From the NCBI GenBank assembly GCA_037179385.1, contig CM074195.1, positions 4,706,438-4,770,437 of the forward strand: DNA of 64,000 bases, given 5' to 3'. The stretch is from Holothuria scabra. Taxonomy: Eukaryota; Echinodermata; Holothuroidea; Aspidochirotida; Holothuriidae. Both the position numbers and the translations under genes were made by a program. The notes beneath the pieces are model-generated. The model was given only the letters and a program-made list of their open reading frames with translations. It was not told where the DNA came from and did no database searches. Below are positions 1-12,500 of the stretch, in pieces; position 1 is the stretch's first letter; the number at the start of each line of letters is the position of its first letter.

Positions 1-115
1 GTATTCACAATACTATTTAATATCACTGAAACTTGTTTTCAACGTTTTTATAAGAGAGCCAATCAAGAGTTTCTTTTTTTTTTGGACAAAATTGATTGAG
101 TTGCTACCATGTTCA

Positions 116-440
116 GTTTCTTTCAATTTGGTCGTAGTAGAGCTTTTATTTACAAATATGTTCCTTTAGAAAATACATCCCAAGTAGATGCGCACTGCTT
201 AAAAAGGTGGTTCTTGATTTGTATTCGCCAATGTATTGTATCGACTGTAACCTTTGTTCGGGTTAGGGATTAGGTTAGGAGTAAGGGTTATCGTTAGCCA
301 ATAAGGAAATTTCTTGTAAAACAGTGCGCATCGCTCCAATCAAAAAAAAAAGAGGCATCGTGAAAGTTTTGTGTTCCTCTCGGAAGGCACATTTAAGACT
401 TTCTCATACAAAGTTGTACTTTATTTTTCTCTAATGTGCC
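116..440 (+). repeat. Upstream copy of a direct repeat flanking the retroelement composite
   Basis: The stretches 116-180 and 339-435 match 6280-6440 in the same orientation (shared words include TTTCAATTTGGTCGT and AGAGGCATCGTGAAAG). The two copies bracket the whole 6-kb (TA)n/PLE composite. This copy is interrupted at about 181-338 by a small inverted-repeat element that is absent from the downstream copy. The origin of the duplication is unknown: a dispersed repeat, LTR-like ends or a segmental duplication are all possible. Confidence 0.75.
181..338. mobile_element. Small MITE-like insertion, 11-bp TIRs
   Basis: The ends GATGCGCACTG (187-197) and CAGTGCGCATC (322-332) are perfect inverted repeats about 125 bp apart. 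The homologous stretch at 6340 lacks this segment, so this is a filled site with an empty counterpart in the same window. A diverged second copy lies at about 27800-27920. There is no coding capacity, so it must be a non-autonomous DNA element or similar. The superfamily cannot be assigned because the target duplication is unclear. Confidence 0.7.
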
Positions 441-592
441 ACCGTATAGAAATCTTCATATTACTTGAGCAAGCATCTTTAATGAGGCCGTATAACTGCT
501 AATAAATTCCAAAGAACAAAAAACTACTATGTAATTAAACTGAAACTTGTCTTAACTTGTCTCAATTTGATCGACAAAGAGAATATACCGTG

Positions 593-596
<4 letters not shown>

Positions 597-684
<88 letters not shown>
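597..684. repeat. (TA)n microsatellite
   Basis: Pure TA dinucleotide run of about 88 bp. Open frames across it encode only Tyr-Ile repeats and are not genes. Confidence 0.99.
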
Positions 685-688
<4 letters not shown>

Positions 689-1193
689 AATGCTACCTTT
701 GGTCGACATTCCATCGTCTAAAAGTGTACCTTAGGTCGACATTTACATAAGGTCGACAAAATCGTGTCAACCTAATGTTTATCGACCTATTACACCTCTT
801 TCTCAACACATATTTAGTACTGTTATGCCATGTACGGTATCCCTATGGCCCGTAGTCAGTTGTGTCATTATACTGGCCATGTACTTACAACGCGTGTTAT
901 ATATTTTTGAACGTGAAAAAATGGGGGTTATATCAGCGTCGTCTAAAAATGTACCTTAAGTCGACATAAAATTAGTGCGAAATACCTTTTTATAAATAAA
1001 ATATTAAATTGAAACTTGTGCATACGTCTCACATATTAAACATACCATATATATTGTTGCGGGCGCTGTTTAAGGTTACCGTGATATTTTTGTATGAAAT
1101 TTTTCAACGGCCAACGTAGAGTTATATTCAGATATGTGAATGTTTACCTAAGGTAGCTTTTTAGATGATGTCGATCTAAGGTGGGATCCAGCG
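685..1193. mobile_element. Inverted-repeat element between two (TA)n tracts
   Basis: The left edge (about 685-765) carries CCTT(A)GGTCGACAT and CGTCTAAAA motifs. The right edge (about 1145-1190) carries their reverse complement (TTTTAGATGATGTCGAT, CTAAGGT). Both edges abut (TA)n. An internal degenerate copy of the motif lies at about 940-970. No coding sequence is visible. It is best read as a non-autonomous DNA element of about 0.5 kb that inserted into a TA microsatellite. Confidence 0.55.
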
Positions 1194-1194
1194 T

Positions 1195-1198
1195 TATA

Positions 1199-1292
<94 letters not shown>

Positions 1293-1294
1293 CA
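1195..1294. repeat. (TA)n microsatellite
   Basis: About 100 bp of TA dinucleotides with a few TG/CA interruptions. It separates the inverted-repeat element on the left from the plus-strand retroelement fragment on the right. Confidence 0.98.
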
Positions 1295-1518
1295 TAACAA
1301 GATACACCGCCCACAAGTCTAGCTTTAAACACAAATACAAACGCATGAACAAAGCTCGAGCATACTCCACATCATCTAAAACTTGTAATCTCTGTCTGGA
1401 AGAAAAGTTCTTCATTATACTCAAACCTTCCTTAGCAACTCTAAATAAAAGAAACGAACTGATAAGCTCTTGTAGACACAGGAACAAACATCTACTGTGT
1501 AATTATTCTAATAGGTAA
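1294..1518 (+). pseudogene. C-terminal fragment of a Penelope-like retroelement protein (PLE-3)
   Basis: An open plus-strand frame entering from the (TA)n tract and ending at TAA 1516-1518 encodes a Cys/His-rich tail with CNLCLEEK, LNKRNELIS and CRHRNK. This pattern matches my recollection of the tail that follows the GIY-YIG nuclease in some Penelope-like polyproteins. Everything upstream (reverse transcriptase and most of the nuclease) is missing. A hammerhead-ribozyme-like fold follows 130 bp downstream on the same strand, as expected for a PLE 3-prime region. It is 5-prime truncated and in the opposite orientation to the other two PLE copies. The family call is from memory of motifs, not a search. 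Confidence 0.65.
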
Positions 1519-1649
1519 TATATCTTGGCTCGCTGTAAACGTTCGTGCCTGTTCACAACGAACACGGAACGAACACCTGCTTAAAAACGGACACGTTCAA
1601 AAGCAGCGAACACATACGTATTTAACGTTTTTGACATCATTCTACTTAA

Positions 1650-1707
1650 GGCTTCCGAGGAGTGAGGACCTACATTATTGGCCCTTACGAAACAGTTCTG
1701 TAAAGCT
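1650..1707 (+). ncRNA. Type I hammerhead-ribozyme-like motif of PLE-3
   Basis: Stem I is GGCTT (1650-1654) with AAGCT (1703-1707). The first core box is CCGAGGA (1655-1661; consensus CTGATGA, two changes). Stem II is GTGAGGACC (1662-1670) with GGCCCTTAC (1680-1688), one mismatch and one G-U. GAA is 1689-1691. Stem III is ACAG (1692-1695), loop TT, CTGT (1698-1701), and the cleavage-site base is A1702. All three stems form. The U-to-G change at core position 7 and U-to-C at position 4 probably reduce or abolish activity. Hammerheads are known in PLEs. Confidence 0.7.
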
Positions 1708-1735
1708 ATGTTGTAAGAAATCATTGCAACCTTTT

Positions 1736-1790
1736 CAATATATATACATATATAGATACATATATATATATACATATATATATATAAATA
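1736..1790. repeat. Imperfect (TA)n tract
   Basis: About 55 bp of TA with CA/GA interruptions. It lies at the junction of the 3-prime ends of PLE-3 (plus strand, left) and PLE-1 (minus strand, right), so the two elements are tail to tail across it. Confidence 0.95.
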
Positions 1791-4551
1791 TGATGGAAAA
1801 ACTGTAAAACAACGGTGCTATAGAATTGAAAGGCTGGATCTCCGAGGAGATACAAATAGCGGAAGGCTAGAATTTGGATAAATTAAACAGCCAAAAGGTT
1901 TGAAGTAGAGCTTTCGAGGAATACTACCTCTTTATCAATACTTGGTCAGAGAATGACAAGGAGTGAGAAATTTTGGAAGCTTTTAAAGGTGTTGACAATG
2001 ACAAGCTGGTAAATCGCTCCTGATGTTCAAGCCGAAAGGCGATGTGGTTTTGAGATTGAGTTCCCAGAAATTTTCTTTAGCTTTTCTAGCTTTGTCGGTC
2101 CATGTATCGTTTTGGTCGATAGCAATGACCCGTAAGTTTTTGATAGAATGATGAGGCAAATTGAAATGGTTTGCAACAGATTGTTCAACCTTTTTGGTTT
2201 TAATTGCTGACCTGTGCCGTGTCATTCTCATTCGAAGAGTATTTTTAGATTCTCCGACATACTGCACACCACATAAATTGCAGTATATTAGATAAATGAC
2301 ATTTTTGGAAAGACAATTAATTTCTTGCCTAATTTGGAAGGTGCGTGCATTTTGATTGCTCTGGAAGCCTTTTGTGGAATCAACCAGGGCGCACGTCTTG
2401 CAGTTGGAAGGGCAAGGTGAACAACCAAAATTTTCGTTGTTTTCCTCGACTGAGGCTTGTCCTGGAATTTTGCCCGAACCAAAATGTCCCGTAAATTTGA
2501 GGGCCGCTTGAAGGCAACAACGGGGGGTTGGGGAAAGGTAGACCTTAGGCGATCGGTGCTCTGAAGTGTGGGCATATGCTTTTTGATGAATTTGGCTAGT
2601 GGTGGTAGACCGGGATGGTACTCAGTTACCAACGGCACTCTGTCGAAATTGCGCTGACGAGTTTTGTACGTCAGAGTTTGCGAGCGAGGGGTTTCTTTTG
2701 CCTTTTTGATGGCATTTTCAATTGAACCTCGAAAATACTGCCGGTTACGGAGGTAACCGGATAGTTCCTTTGCCCGAGTGTCAAAATCTGTTTCAGAGGA
2801 ACAGATGCGTTTTATGCGGAGTGCTTGACTGTACGGAATGTTTTTGGTGCAGTGCGGAGGATGGCAACTGCTTTGTAGAAGGTAGTTGTGCTTGTCCGTT
2901 GGTTTGTTTGTCTGTTTTGAGTGATCCATTTTCTATGGTTACAGTGGTGTCCAGGAAGTGGACACAGGACCTGGAATGGTCGGCCGTAAATTTGATGGTG
3001 GGATGGAACGAATTGATGTTTTCAATAAAAAACTTTTAGACAGTCTTCACCGTGGGGCCAGATCATGAAGATGTCGTCTATGAAGCGTAACCAAATTTGT
3101 GGTTTCAAATTTTGTCGAGACAGAAATTTTTGCTCGAAGTTGCCCATAAACAAGTTAGCAAATGAGGGAGCCATTTTGGTTCCCATGGCTGTACCATGAA
3201 TTTGGAGGTAGTGGTGGTCACCAAAAATGAGATTGTTGTTGGTCAAAATCAGATGCATGAGTTCGCCTAAGTCTTTCTTGGTGGGAGTTTTGCCCCGAAT
3301 CGGATTGAAGGCGTTGATGCCAGCGGAAATGCCTTCCTCATTTCGTATGTTTGTGTACAACGTGGACACGTCAAGAGTGGCCAGAATTGTGTCCGACGGG
3401 AGATTTTTGATCTTCCCAATTTTGCGGATGAAGTCCGTAGTGTCCTGAAGGTAGGAGGGAAGGGTTGGAACCAGGGGTTAGATAAGCAGGTCAACAAATT
3501 TTGAAATTTCTTCCGTGGCAGTCCCGTTGCCGGAAATAATGGGTCTGCCCGGGCTACCCGTTTTGTGAATTTTGGGCAGAAAATAGAAACGGCCTGGTTT
3601 AGGATCTACCTAGAGGAGATTCGGACCGGTTTCAGAGTCAATGGAGCCGTTGCGAACCATCTTTTTGATGGCCGCCTCCACTTTTTTCGCAATTTCCGAA
3701 GTGGGATCTCAGTCTAGACGTCTGTAGTGGTCGGGATTGCCAAGTAATCTGAGGGCTTCCTCCCTGTAAAATTGAGTCCCCATTGCAACAATCGCAGAGC
3801 CTTTGTCCGCTGGCTTGATAACAATATCATCGCGATGCAGTAGACTTCGAATGGCCTGACGTTCACTTTTTGTGAGATAGTCGCGGAAATCTGGGGAAGG
3901 GGTGTGGTTATTCACATCCTCTTCAATGGCCGATATAAATGATTCCAGTTGCGGACAACGTCCCTTTGGTGGGTTCCAGGTGCTTTTTGGTTTAAATTGA
4001 TACGATATATCGTTGTCCGGTGGAGAATTTGGGCCGTCTTCGTCAGCAAAATACTCCCGAAGGTGCAAGCGTCGGAAAAACGCTTTCATGTCTAGCGTTA
4101 ATTTCTGCGTGTCAGTCTGCCTTGGTTTGGGGCAGAAATTGAGTCCCTTCGAGAGAATTTTAGTTTCTCCTTCAGAAAGCTGACACGATATGCTTACAAC
4201 CGCGGTGGTGGCGGTGGAAGGCTCGGTAACCGGTTTACGAATAAATCTGCGCGACCTGCTTTTCTGAAAATTTGAAATCACTTGATTTGAAGTGACAGTC
4301 ACTTGGTTTGAAGTGACATGATCTCTTTGAAACTTGCGTTGTTGCCTAGAATGTAGAGTACGAGAGAGTCGGAGACAGTCCTGAGAGATAAACCGAAGCT
4401 TGTTTTGAAGCTCGGATTTGGGAAGCTCTCTTTTTAGCTTCCTGGTTTTGGAATCAATTTGGTGATTGAGTTTATTGATGGTTTTCCGACAATTTCCAAT
4501 TTGTACTTCCATCAGTCTGAGAGACGTTTTTCTGAGTATACCTTCCCATAT

Positions 4552-4552
<1 letters not shown>
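1791..4552 (-). pseudogene. Penelope-like retroelement, near complete but decayed (PLE-1)
   Basis: Minus-strand coding runs from about 4550 to 1983. In order it has an N-terminal region with a basic segment, [14 protein letters not shown] and [13 protein letters not shown] (to about 3712); FLPKIHKTG (about 3560); DVSTLYTNI (about 3370-3340); GTAMGTKMAPSFANL (about 3200-3150); the catalytic FIDD box (3073-3084); and a linker. It ends in a GIY-YIG nuclease ([16 protein letters not shown] at 2310-2250, then H and E/N residues) and stops at 1983. This order is that of Penelope-like elements: the reverse transcriptase copies the RNA and GIY-YIG nicks the target. The frame is dead: stops at 3709-3711 (TGA), 3610-3612 (TAG) and 3478-3480 (TAA), with frameshifts near 3025, 2905 and 2325. 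The 3-prime non-coding part (1791-1982) carries a hammerhead-like motif. Confidence 0.93.
1907..1943 (-). ncRNA. Degenerate hammerhead-ribozyme-like motif of PLE-1
   Basis: On the minus strand, stem I is AAGTA with TACTT. The first core box is TTGATAA (1932-1938), two changes from CTGATGA. Next come an extra A, stem II GAGG/CCTC with a 7-nt loop, and GAA (1913-1915). Stem III is the loopless palindrome AGCT, followed by C as the cleavage-site base. The layout, including the extra A before stem II and the palindromic stem III, is the same as in PLE-2, which argues for homology. The C3-to-U and G8-to-A changes should inactivate it. Confidence 0.65.
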
Positions 4553-6279
<1,727 letters not shown>

Positions 6280-6280
<1 letters not shown>

Positions 6281-6455
6281 TTTATTTCAATTTGGTCGTT
6301 ATTTAACACCTACATACAAATATGTTCATTAGAAAATAAATCAAAAAAAATAAAGTAAAAGAGGCATCGTGAAAGAATTGTGTAACTCTTAGAAGGCACA
6401 TTTTAGTATTAACTCATACAAAATGATACTTTGATTTTCTCAAGCGATCTACAAA
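6280..6455 (+). repeat. Downstream copy of the flanking direct repeat (empty site)
   Basis: Matches 116-180 plus 339-435 without the intervening 158-bp element. It begins where the recognisable PLE-2 sequence ends. Differences from the upstream copy are scattered substitutions and short indels, so the duplication is old. Confidence 0.75.
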
Positions 6456-6664
6456 GTACACATTTATTATATAAGGTAGCGACATAGACGCATGTTAAAA
6501 TTAAAAGAGACTTTTATTGCCTCCCATGTAGAGAACGATAAAAAAACAAAGAAAAAACAGGGAGACAGTTTCAAAATGCTGGCTATCATTGCAAAGATCA
6601 AACAAAGTAAAACTATCAACTTTTGCATCATTAGATTAAATTACAATTCTGTCTATTATAATAG

Positions 6665-6812
6665 CATGTCCAAGGTCCAGAAGCACTATCTCGGCCATCA
6701 TGACCATCCACATTACATCATTTGTGGTAAAGAGGTCTTAGAACAGTTAGAGGATTTGAGAAAATTTGTATTTCTTCAACGAACAAGGGAAAAGAAAGAC
6801 AAAGTATACTGA
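6665..6812 (+). CDS. Possible terminal exon, unknown protein
   Basis: After a splice-acceptor-like stretch ending TATTATAATAG at 6664, an open frame encodes about 48 residues and stops with TGA at 6810-6812. The predicted segment is charged, with a His cluster (GHHDHPHY) followed by an acidic/basic helix-like tail ending in REKKDKVY. No family is recognised. The preceding 170 bp are open in the same frame but look like intron (AT-rich, Lys/Ile-biased). A MITE begins about 10 bp after the stop. No upstream partner exon is identifiable, because the composite retroelement lies directly upstream. It could also be a decayed repeat-derived frame. Confidence 0.3.
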
Positions 6813-6821
6813 CAAAAAAAA

Positions 6822-7130
6822 CATTGCAGTCACCCCAGCTTAATTTTAACAACCAAAACAGAGGAGAATTTAACGGGCAAACGCAATCCCGTGAACTTAA
6901 ATTAGTAGACTCTTTTGCCCTGTTTCATGATTGGTGATCGATAGTTATGTGACAATGTTTCTTCCTTTCAAATTAGGGAATTTACCAGGAGTAATTCCTA
7001 AGTTTACGTTGAATATTCAGATTGAAGTCATAAAATATTATGAAAGATACTTCAAAGAGAAAAAAAAGGAAAATTGTGAGATATAGCTGTTGCTCCAAGA
7101 TAAGTTTGGGTGACTACTCTTGCCATTTAA
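6822..7130 (+). mobile_element. MITE of the GCAGTCACCCC family, copy 1
   Basis: Starts TTGCAGTCACCCC and ends GGGTGACTACTCTTGCCATTTAA, which are inverted ends. The internal landmarks CCTGTTTCATGATTGG, ATGTGACAAT, GAAAGATACTT and AATTGTGAGATATAGCTGTTGCT are shared with five other copies in this window. About 50 bp of extra sequence near 6845-6895 distinguishes this copy. Confidence 0.8.
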
Positions 7131-9250
7131 GTTTAATGTTAACTTTTCAAGACCATGAAGCTAAATGGCTCATCCAGTACCCCATACAGCACTGGGTGTG
7201 CATCTCGTTGCGTTTCCCATTGAACACAAACAACACAAGAAGAATTAATCTAATTTTTCTGAGAGGCTTTTCTTGGCTACATCCCGTTTGAAATTCAACA
7301 AACCTATAGGAGCATGAAATGTTTGGTGAGGTGTTTCCACACTTTAATAATTTAATAGAAACTATTTAGACAATGGGCTTCTAAAGTGTAATACCTTGTT
7401 CATTTACACACTTGCACCAGCAGTATATAGAACGATTTGAATTGAATGATGACTTACTAACATCATTCAAAACAGTTTGGAGCAATGTGTATCCAATAAT
7501 GTATTCGTTAAATGGTACGTTGCTTTTAATACGTGTAAAGTAAAACCATGGTTTTACATGGGTTACATGGTGCTACTGGGGTGAATGTGAAACAATGAAT
7601 ACACACTGTCAATATCATTCTAAATGAAGCAGCAGAAGTGTTGTCTTGACACATCAGGACATATTAGGAACCAAAGCATTTAATGTATCATTGCATCATT
7701 GTAGGCAAAGGTAGCAAAAGGAAGAATCATATAATATCATTGTGAAATCAGGTATGTCTTCCAAAATGTTAGCAACCTCTTTAAATTCATTTCAACATTG
7801 GCACAGTTAATAAACATAAATTTCCAAGAAAATAATCTGAAAACACCCTGAAAGAATAACAACGTGACTGCTGTTTCCACTTACAACGCAACAATGGCAG
7901 ACCATTTCTTTATCAACTGATGACTTTCGTGGGAATTGCAGAATTACGCTTCAAACTTGTTTGTCCCCAAGTTATCTTCTCCAGATGGCCTGATTGATAT
8001 TTAATTTCTTTTCTTCCTAGTTGAAGGTCTAAAATTTTGAATGTTCCCCTAGGGGGAAAATTTGTACTGCATGATAGAGATATGAAAGTTAAATCATCAT
8101 TCACCAGTCAATAGAATATAATTGAATATATACCTAAAAGTCAAAGTTGTTAAACATTTATTTGTAGACATACTTACATTAAAAAGTAACAGTTTTGCAA
8201 GTTTTGGTCACGCCTTCTGCTTATAAGATAAAATAAACAATCACAAAATTAGATGGAAAAAGCTAGATAACATACTTTAATCTGGAAATGGAGCAAGTGA
8301 AAAAAAAAACAAACAAATACAGCTCCGTCTATAAAAAAAGTTTAACTGGTGATATTTAAGTCTCATCCAAAAAAATTATTTCTTTTTTTTTTCTTTTGAC
8401 TTAACAATAGACCTTATAGACAGTGGGCCATAGGTCAAATATATGCTTCTAAATTGGGTTCCGTGACCCACCTCAGAGGGTGGGCATGAAAAGGGTGATT
8501 TCTCATGTCAAATGATGTTACAAATGACATGTATTTGTTCACAGTCACAAATGTTGCACATTACCGAGAAATGGGGTATTAAAGACACAGTATCGTGACG
8601 CGAACCGGTGGCGACATTTGTACAGCCTTCAAAAAAATTGTTATCCCACCCAAACACCCGGATGTAGCCCATAGACACCGTATGATAACAGTACATACGA
8701 TTGCGTGGGATACTGTACTGCTACATATGCTTGTTTGTGTGAGCGTTAACAGGTAGTATTTGTGTTAATTTGTGCTGTGTGTAGCAGGGAGTTGTTTTCC
8801 TGATTTAAGTGAGTACCTTGCTCAGTGACAACAGAGAGACCCTGGGGAATTATCCCAATATCTTGGGAATTTCGAAACGACTTAGTCATTCTTTTCCTTC
8901 CCACTTTGAAAAAAGAAATATTGTGTGATTGTTTCTATTTTTTACTTTTTAAGTGACTTATCAATTAGTTATGAAATATGTGAATAATCCTAATAAGAAT
9001 GCCAAGGTGGTTTGTATTAAATTTCCGGCTTAATTGTTTTTGTGTTGTAATGAATTAATCATCAGTTTGACTTCGATGTTCTTATAGGCTATTATTACTG
9101 TAGTTCAACGTTGAGGGGCTGTACGTTGCTATTCGGGACATGATCTTGGGAATTTCTAAAAAGACGAACTGGCCTAGGAAACCTGCATTGAACTTGCGAT
9201 ATTGGTCGAGGCGAAGGGGCTAGTCTTAGTCTTACGACAGCAAAATGTCT
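7131..9250. other. No supported gene
   Basis: AT-rich sequence with short random open frames only. The stretch 8440-8630 contains a dispersed repeat (CCGTGACCCA...GGGTGGGCATGAAAAGGGT and TTAAAGACACAGTATCGTG). Related, oppositely oriented pieces lie at about 27135-27185 and 32600-32650. Confidence 0.6.
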
Positions 9251-9515
9251 TCCTGTTCAGAAAAAAAAAGGAATTCGAAGGACAGCGTTTGCACCAGGCT
9301 ATAGCAATGGCGCGGGAGGACCATTAAATGTTGTCACGAGAAGGAGAAATCAAACGAGAAAAGTACAGTAGCAAACCGAAGTCGGAGTTCCCTTTCCCAT
9401 TCTCACGCGGAATAAGCCTTACACCTAGATCGCCGCAGAAAAGCAGGTTCATTGATTGGGAATGGCAAGTCTCCTGTTTATAACGGCGATTTTGTGAAAC
9501 ATCTGCGCACAGATC
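9250..9515 (+). promoter_or_regulatory. Putative promoter and 5-prime UTR of the 9.5-20.4 kb gene
   Basis: This block is locally richer in CpG than its surroundings (ATGGCGCGGG, CTCACGCGG, GATCGCCGC, AACGGCG). It contains inverted CCAAT (ATTGGG, about 9456) and leads directly into an ATG with a consensus splice donor 10 bases later. No TATA box is obvious. The call rests on position and composition. Confidence 0.4.
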
Positions 9516-12500
9516 ATGCCTAAAGGTAAGTGAAATGTGTTTGTTCAGTTACTGATGGTAAAAAGTAGACAGGATTGCCGTCTCGTTAGTGATCCACATA
9601 CCCCACATGCGTGTTTAGCATATGTACATGCATAGGCCTAACGTTAGGACTCAATTATATTAGTAGCTCTATGCCTAGTAAAACTTATGACGAGCAGCAC
9701 AGGTTTCAGCAGAAGTGGTCAGCAGTACATTTACCAATTCATCAAAATCGTAACCTCAGATTAAGGCGCACTACTCTTGAAAAATCTGACTATGCCCCTG
9801 GTTTGCTCTTATAGATGCCCCATCTAAGTTTACACTTATGATCTCTCAGAAGGCCTGGCACAGAGTTTGCACTTTCCCCAATATTGTCATCACAAAACTA
9901 TATCAAGCATAGGCCTACAATACGCTATCACTTAGATGATCCTAGCGGTTTCATTAGCCTACAGTCCACTTGACAATGAGTAAGTGCTCAGCTTTGCTGG
10001 ATCAGTTATTTGCCAAAGATACTTGATGAGAACAACAGTCTGTAAGCCTGAGCATGTCGGATTTGAAGTATAAATGAAGATTACCTGGTGCAACCATATT
10101 GGCAGGATCAAGGTGCCATTATCTAGTAATTGATTTCTGTAACTTTGCTTATGCTTGAGTGATCTCCAGCTGCATTTATAGTAATTGATACTAGTTATAT
10201 GCTTTGCAAAAAAGGAAATGAAGGCTTTGATAAGCGTTCATATATCTGAAGACTTAACTAAGCATTCACATTCATATGTGAATGCATTCCAAAACATTAA
10301 AAAACTAATGAATGCATTCAAACAGTAACTGAAGGCTTGATAGGCTTCAAAGGAAATTATGAAGGCTTATTCATAATGCAAGGAAGACTTCATTTGAGGA
10401 AAAAAATAAGCATTCAACTCACTCACTGCTTAATTTAGGCCTTCGAATGCTAAAAGATGCATTCAGAAGGCAAAATGAATGCTTATTGAATGCTAAGCAT
10501 TCATTCATGGTAAGGGTAAGGGTCCCCATGCATCCAAGTGCCAGTGGTTTGCCAGGTATGTGGTTAAAAGAGTTGTAAGGCAACTGCCTTCCTATTGTAA
10601 GGTAAGGCCCCATATATAGGCCTAGGATTTCAAGTACGTACATCGCCCATATATGGAAAATCACATACATGTTCAACGTGCACTGCAGCAGATAATTTTA
10701 TAAAGAGACTAGTTGTAGGAATTTTGAACTGTCTTCACAAAGAGTGTTTACAAGGGGGTATTTAGCAAAATGGGCGAACCAGGCAGCCCCACCCCCATCC
10801 GACCGGTAAAACGCCCCTTCCTTTCAGATTTTTGATTGGAAACTAGATTGAAAGTAATAATTTGATATCAAAATCCCATTTTCACATATATTGGAAGGGA
10901 AAAATAAAATAATAATAATAATAATAAATTTCCACGTTTTCCACATTTTTGAATTAGCTATAGGTCCAGTTCGAAAACGCAAACTATAGCAAAGTGGGTG
11001 TCCCTGTGCGCTCCCTCCCCCATCCGATCGGTTAAACCCCCCTTCCATTTGGATTTTTATTTTGCAATTGCAGTGAAAGTATAATGATTTGTTACAAAAC
11101 CCCACTTTTTCACACATTGGAAGGGAAACCGCAGAACTAGTTTTGACGGTAATTGGTATTTGAACTTTTCCGCGGTTTCCACGTTTTCGACCTGGCCATA
11201 TATTTCCCCCATGTGTGGAACAATGCTATAGTATAGAAAGTTAGCTAGACCTACATCAGTCACCTAAGAAGACCTGGATCTGCAGACTTTGGGCTCAGTC
11301 GCAGATCCAGGATTTTGAGAAAGAGGGGATTAACGTCAATTAACAAACCAAGCATACACCAGGGCATTGAGGGTCACTGGCCTCCAATAAAATCTGAATT
11401 CTGCTTATATGCTCATATGCAATTTGCCACCAACTAAGAGGCATATTTTCTGCATATTTTCCTTGGTAAAAAAGAATAGTTCGTCATTGAAAAACTTAGG
11501 GGAACCCTGAGCACCGCCAATGCCCCCTCCTGGGTCAGGGCAATTATTGTCAAGATATTCAAGTCTAAGCTTGCTCTCGCATGTGCACACTGTTTAATCC
11601 TGCACAGTACAGACTATATACCCTTCAAGCCAAATTAGTTTTAAAATACTCAGTTAATGACATTTGAAATGTTACATCCAACTCACCCTCATACTTTGTA
11701 AAAATTATTTAGGGATAATTACCAACATATTCAACAATTGGTTGTACCTGTATGCAATGAAAACTGATGCTGATCTCCTTCCCCTCAATCAGTGTTACGG
11801 CCCAGTTTCCAAGCAAGTAGTTCAAGTCAAACTAGCCTTGACCTTTTTTCCTTTTTTGGCTCACAGGCTTGTTTTCCTTACTCCATTGCTTTTGCTGAGC
11901 ATCAATCACAATGGCAGTAGGTTCCATTTTTAAAGTCTTCAGTGAGATGGCTGGGAATGTGTATGTTGAGTGTACATGAAATGCTGAATGCAATAAAAAT
12001 TAGTGCCTAAGCAAAATGTATGTCCTCAGTTATTGACAATGGCATTACCAGACTTTTTCATTGGGAGAGGGAAAGTTCTGAAGTGGTCAGTGGGCAAACG
12101 AAAATGCTCCTACTGTATATCGAGTGCCACTATAGACCATCACATTGCGTACGTACAGAGAACACTTTGCCTGAAATGTGTTTCAGATTGCATAAAATGG
12201 ATAAAATGGTACTTCCCAGCTGGTGTTTTTACTACTAAAAAGTGTTGCTTTCAAGAGGTGTTTGTGAAGTTAACTTCTTACACATTTTGCTCAATATACT
12301 TTACAATATACTTTTGTCTGATATACTTGCACACTCTTCCCTAAAATTAAATATTGTTTCATTGCAAATAGTCTTGGTTTACTTTTCAGGTGTTCTTCAA
12401 AGTACTGTACATGCAGTGGGCCACACAGACAGAGCCAATTAGTGAATGACCAACCTCGCGTACAGTTGCTAGCTGTTACACCCATAGGTGAGTGAAAATA

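Noticed and set aside
4490..4530. Additional hammerhead at the 5-prime end of PLE-1 (ACTGATGG on the minus strand)
   Set aside because: No GAAA box at a usable distance, no stem II, and it lies within the N-terminal coding frame.
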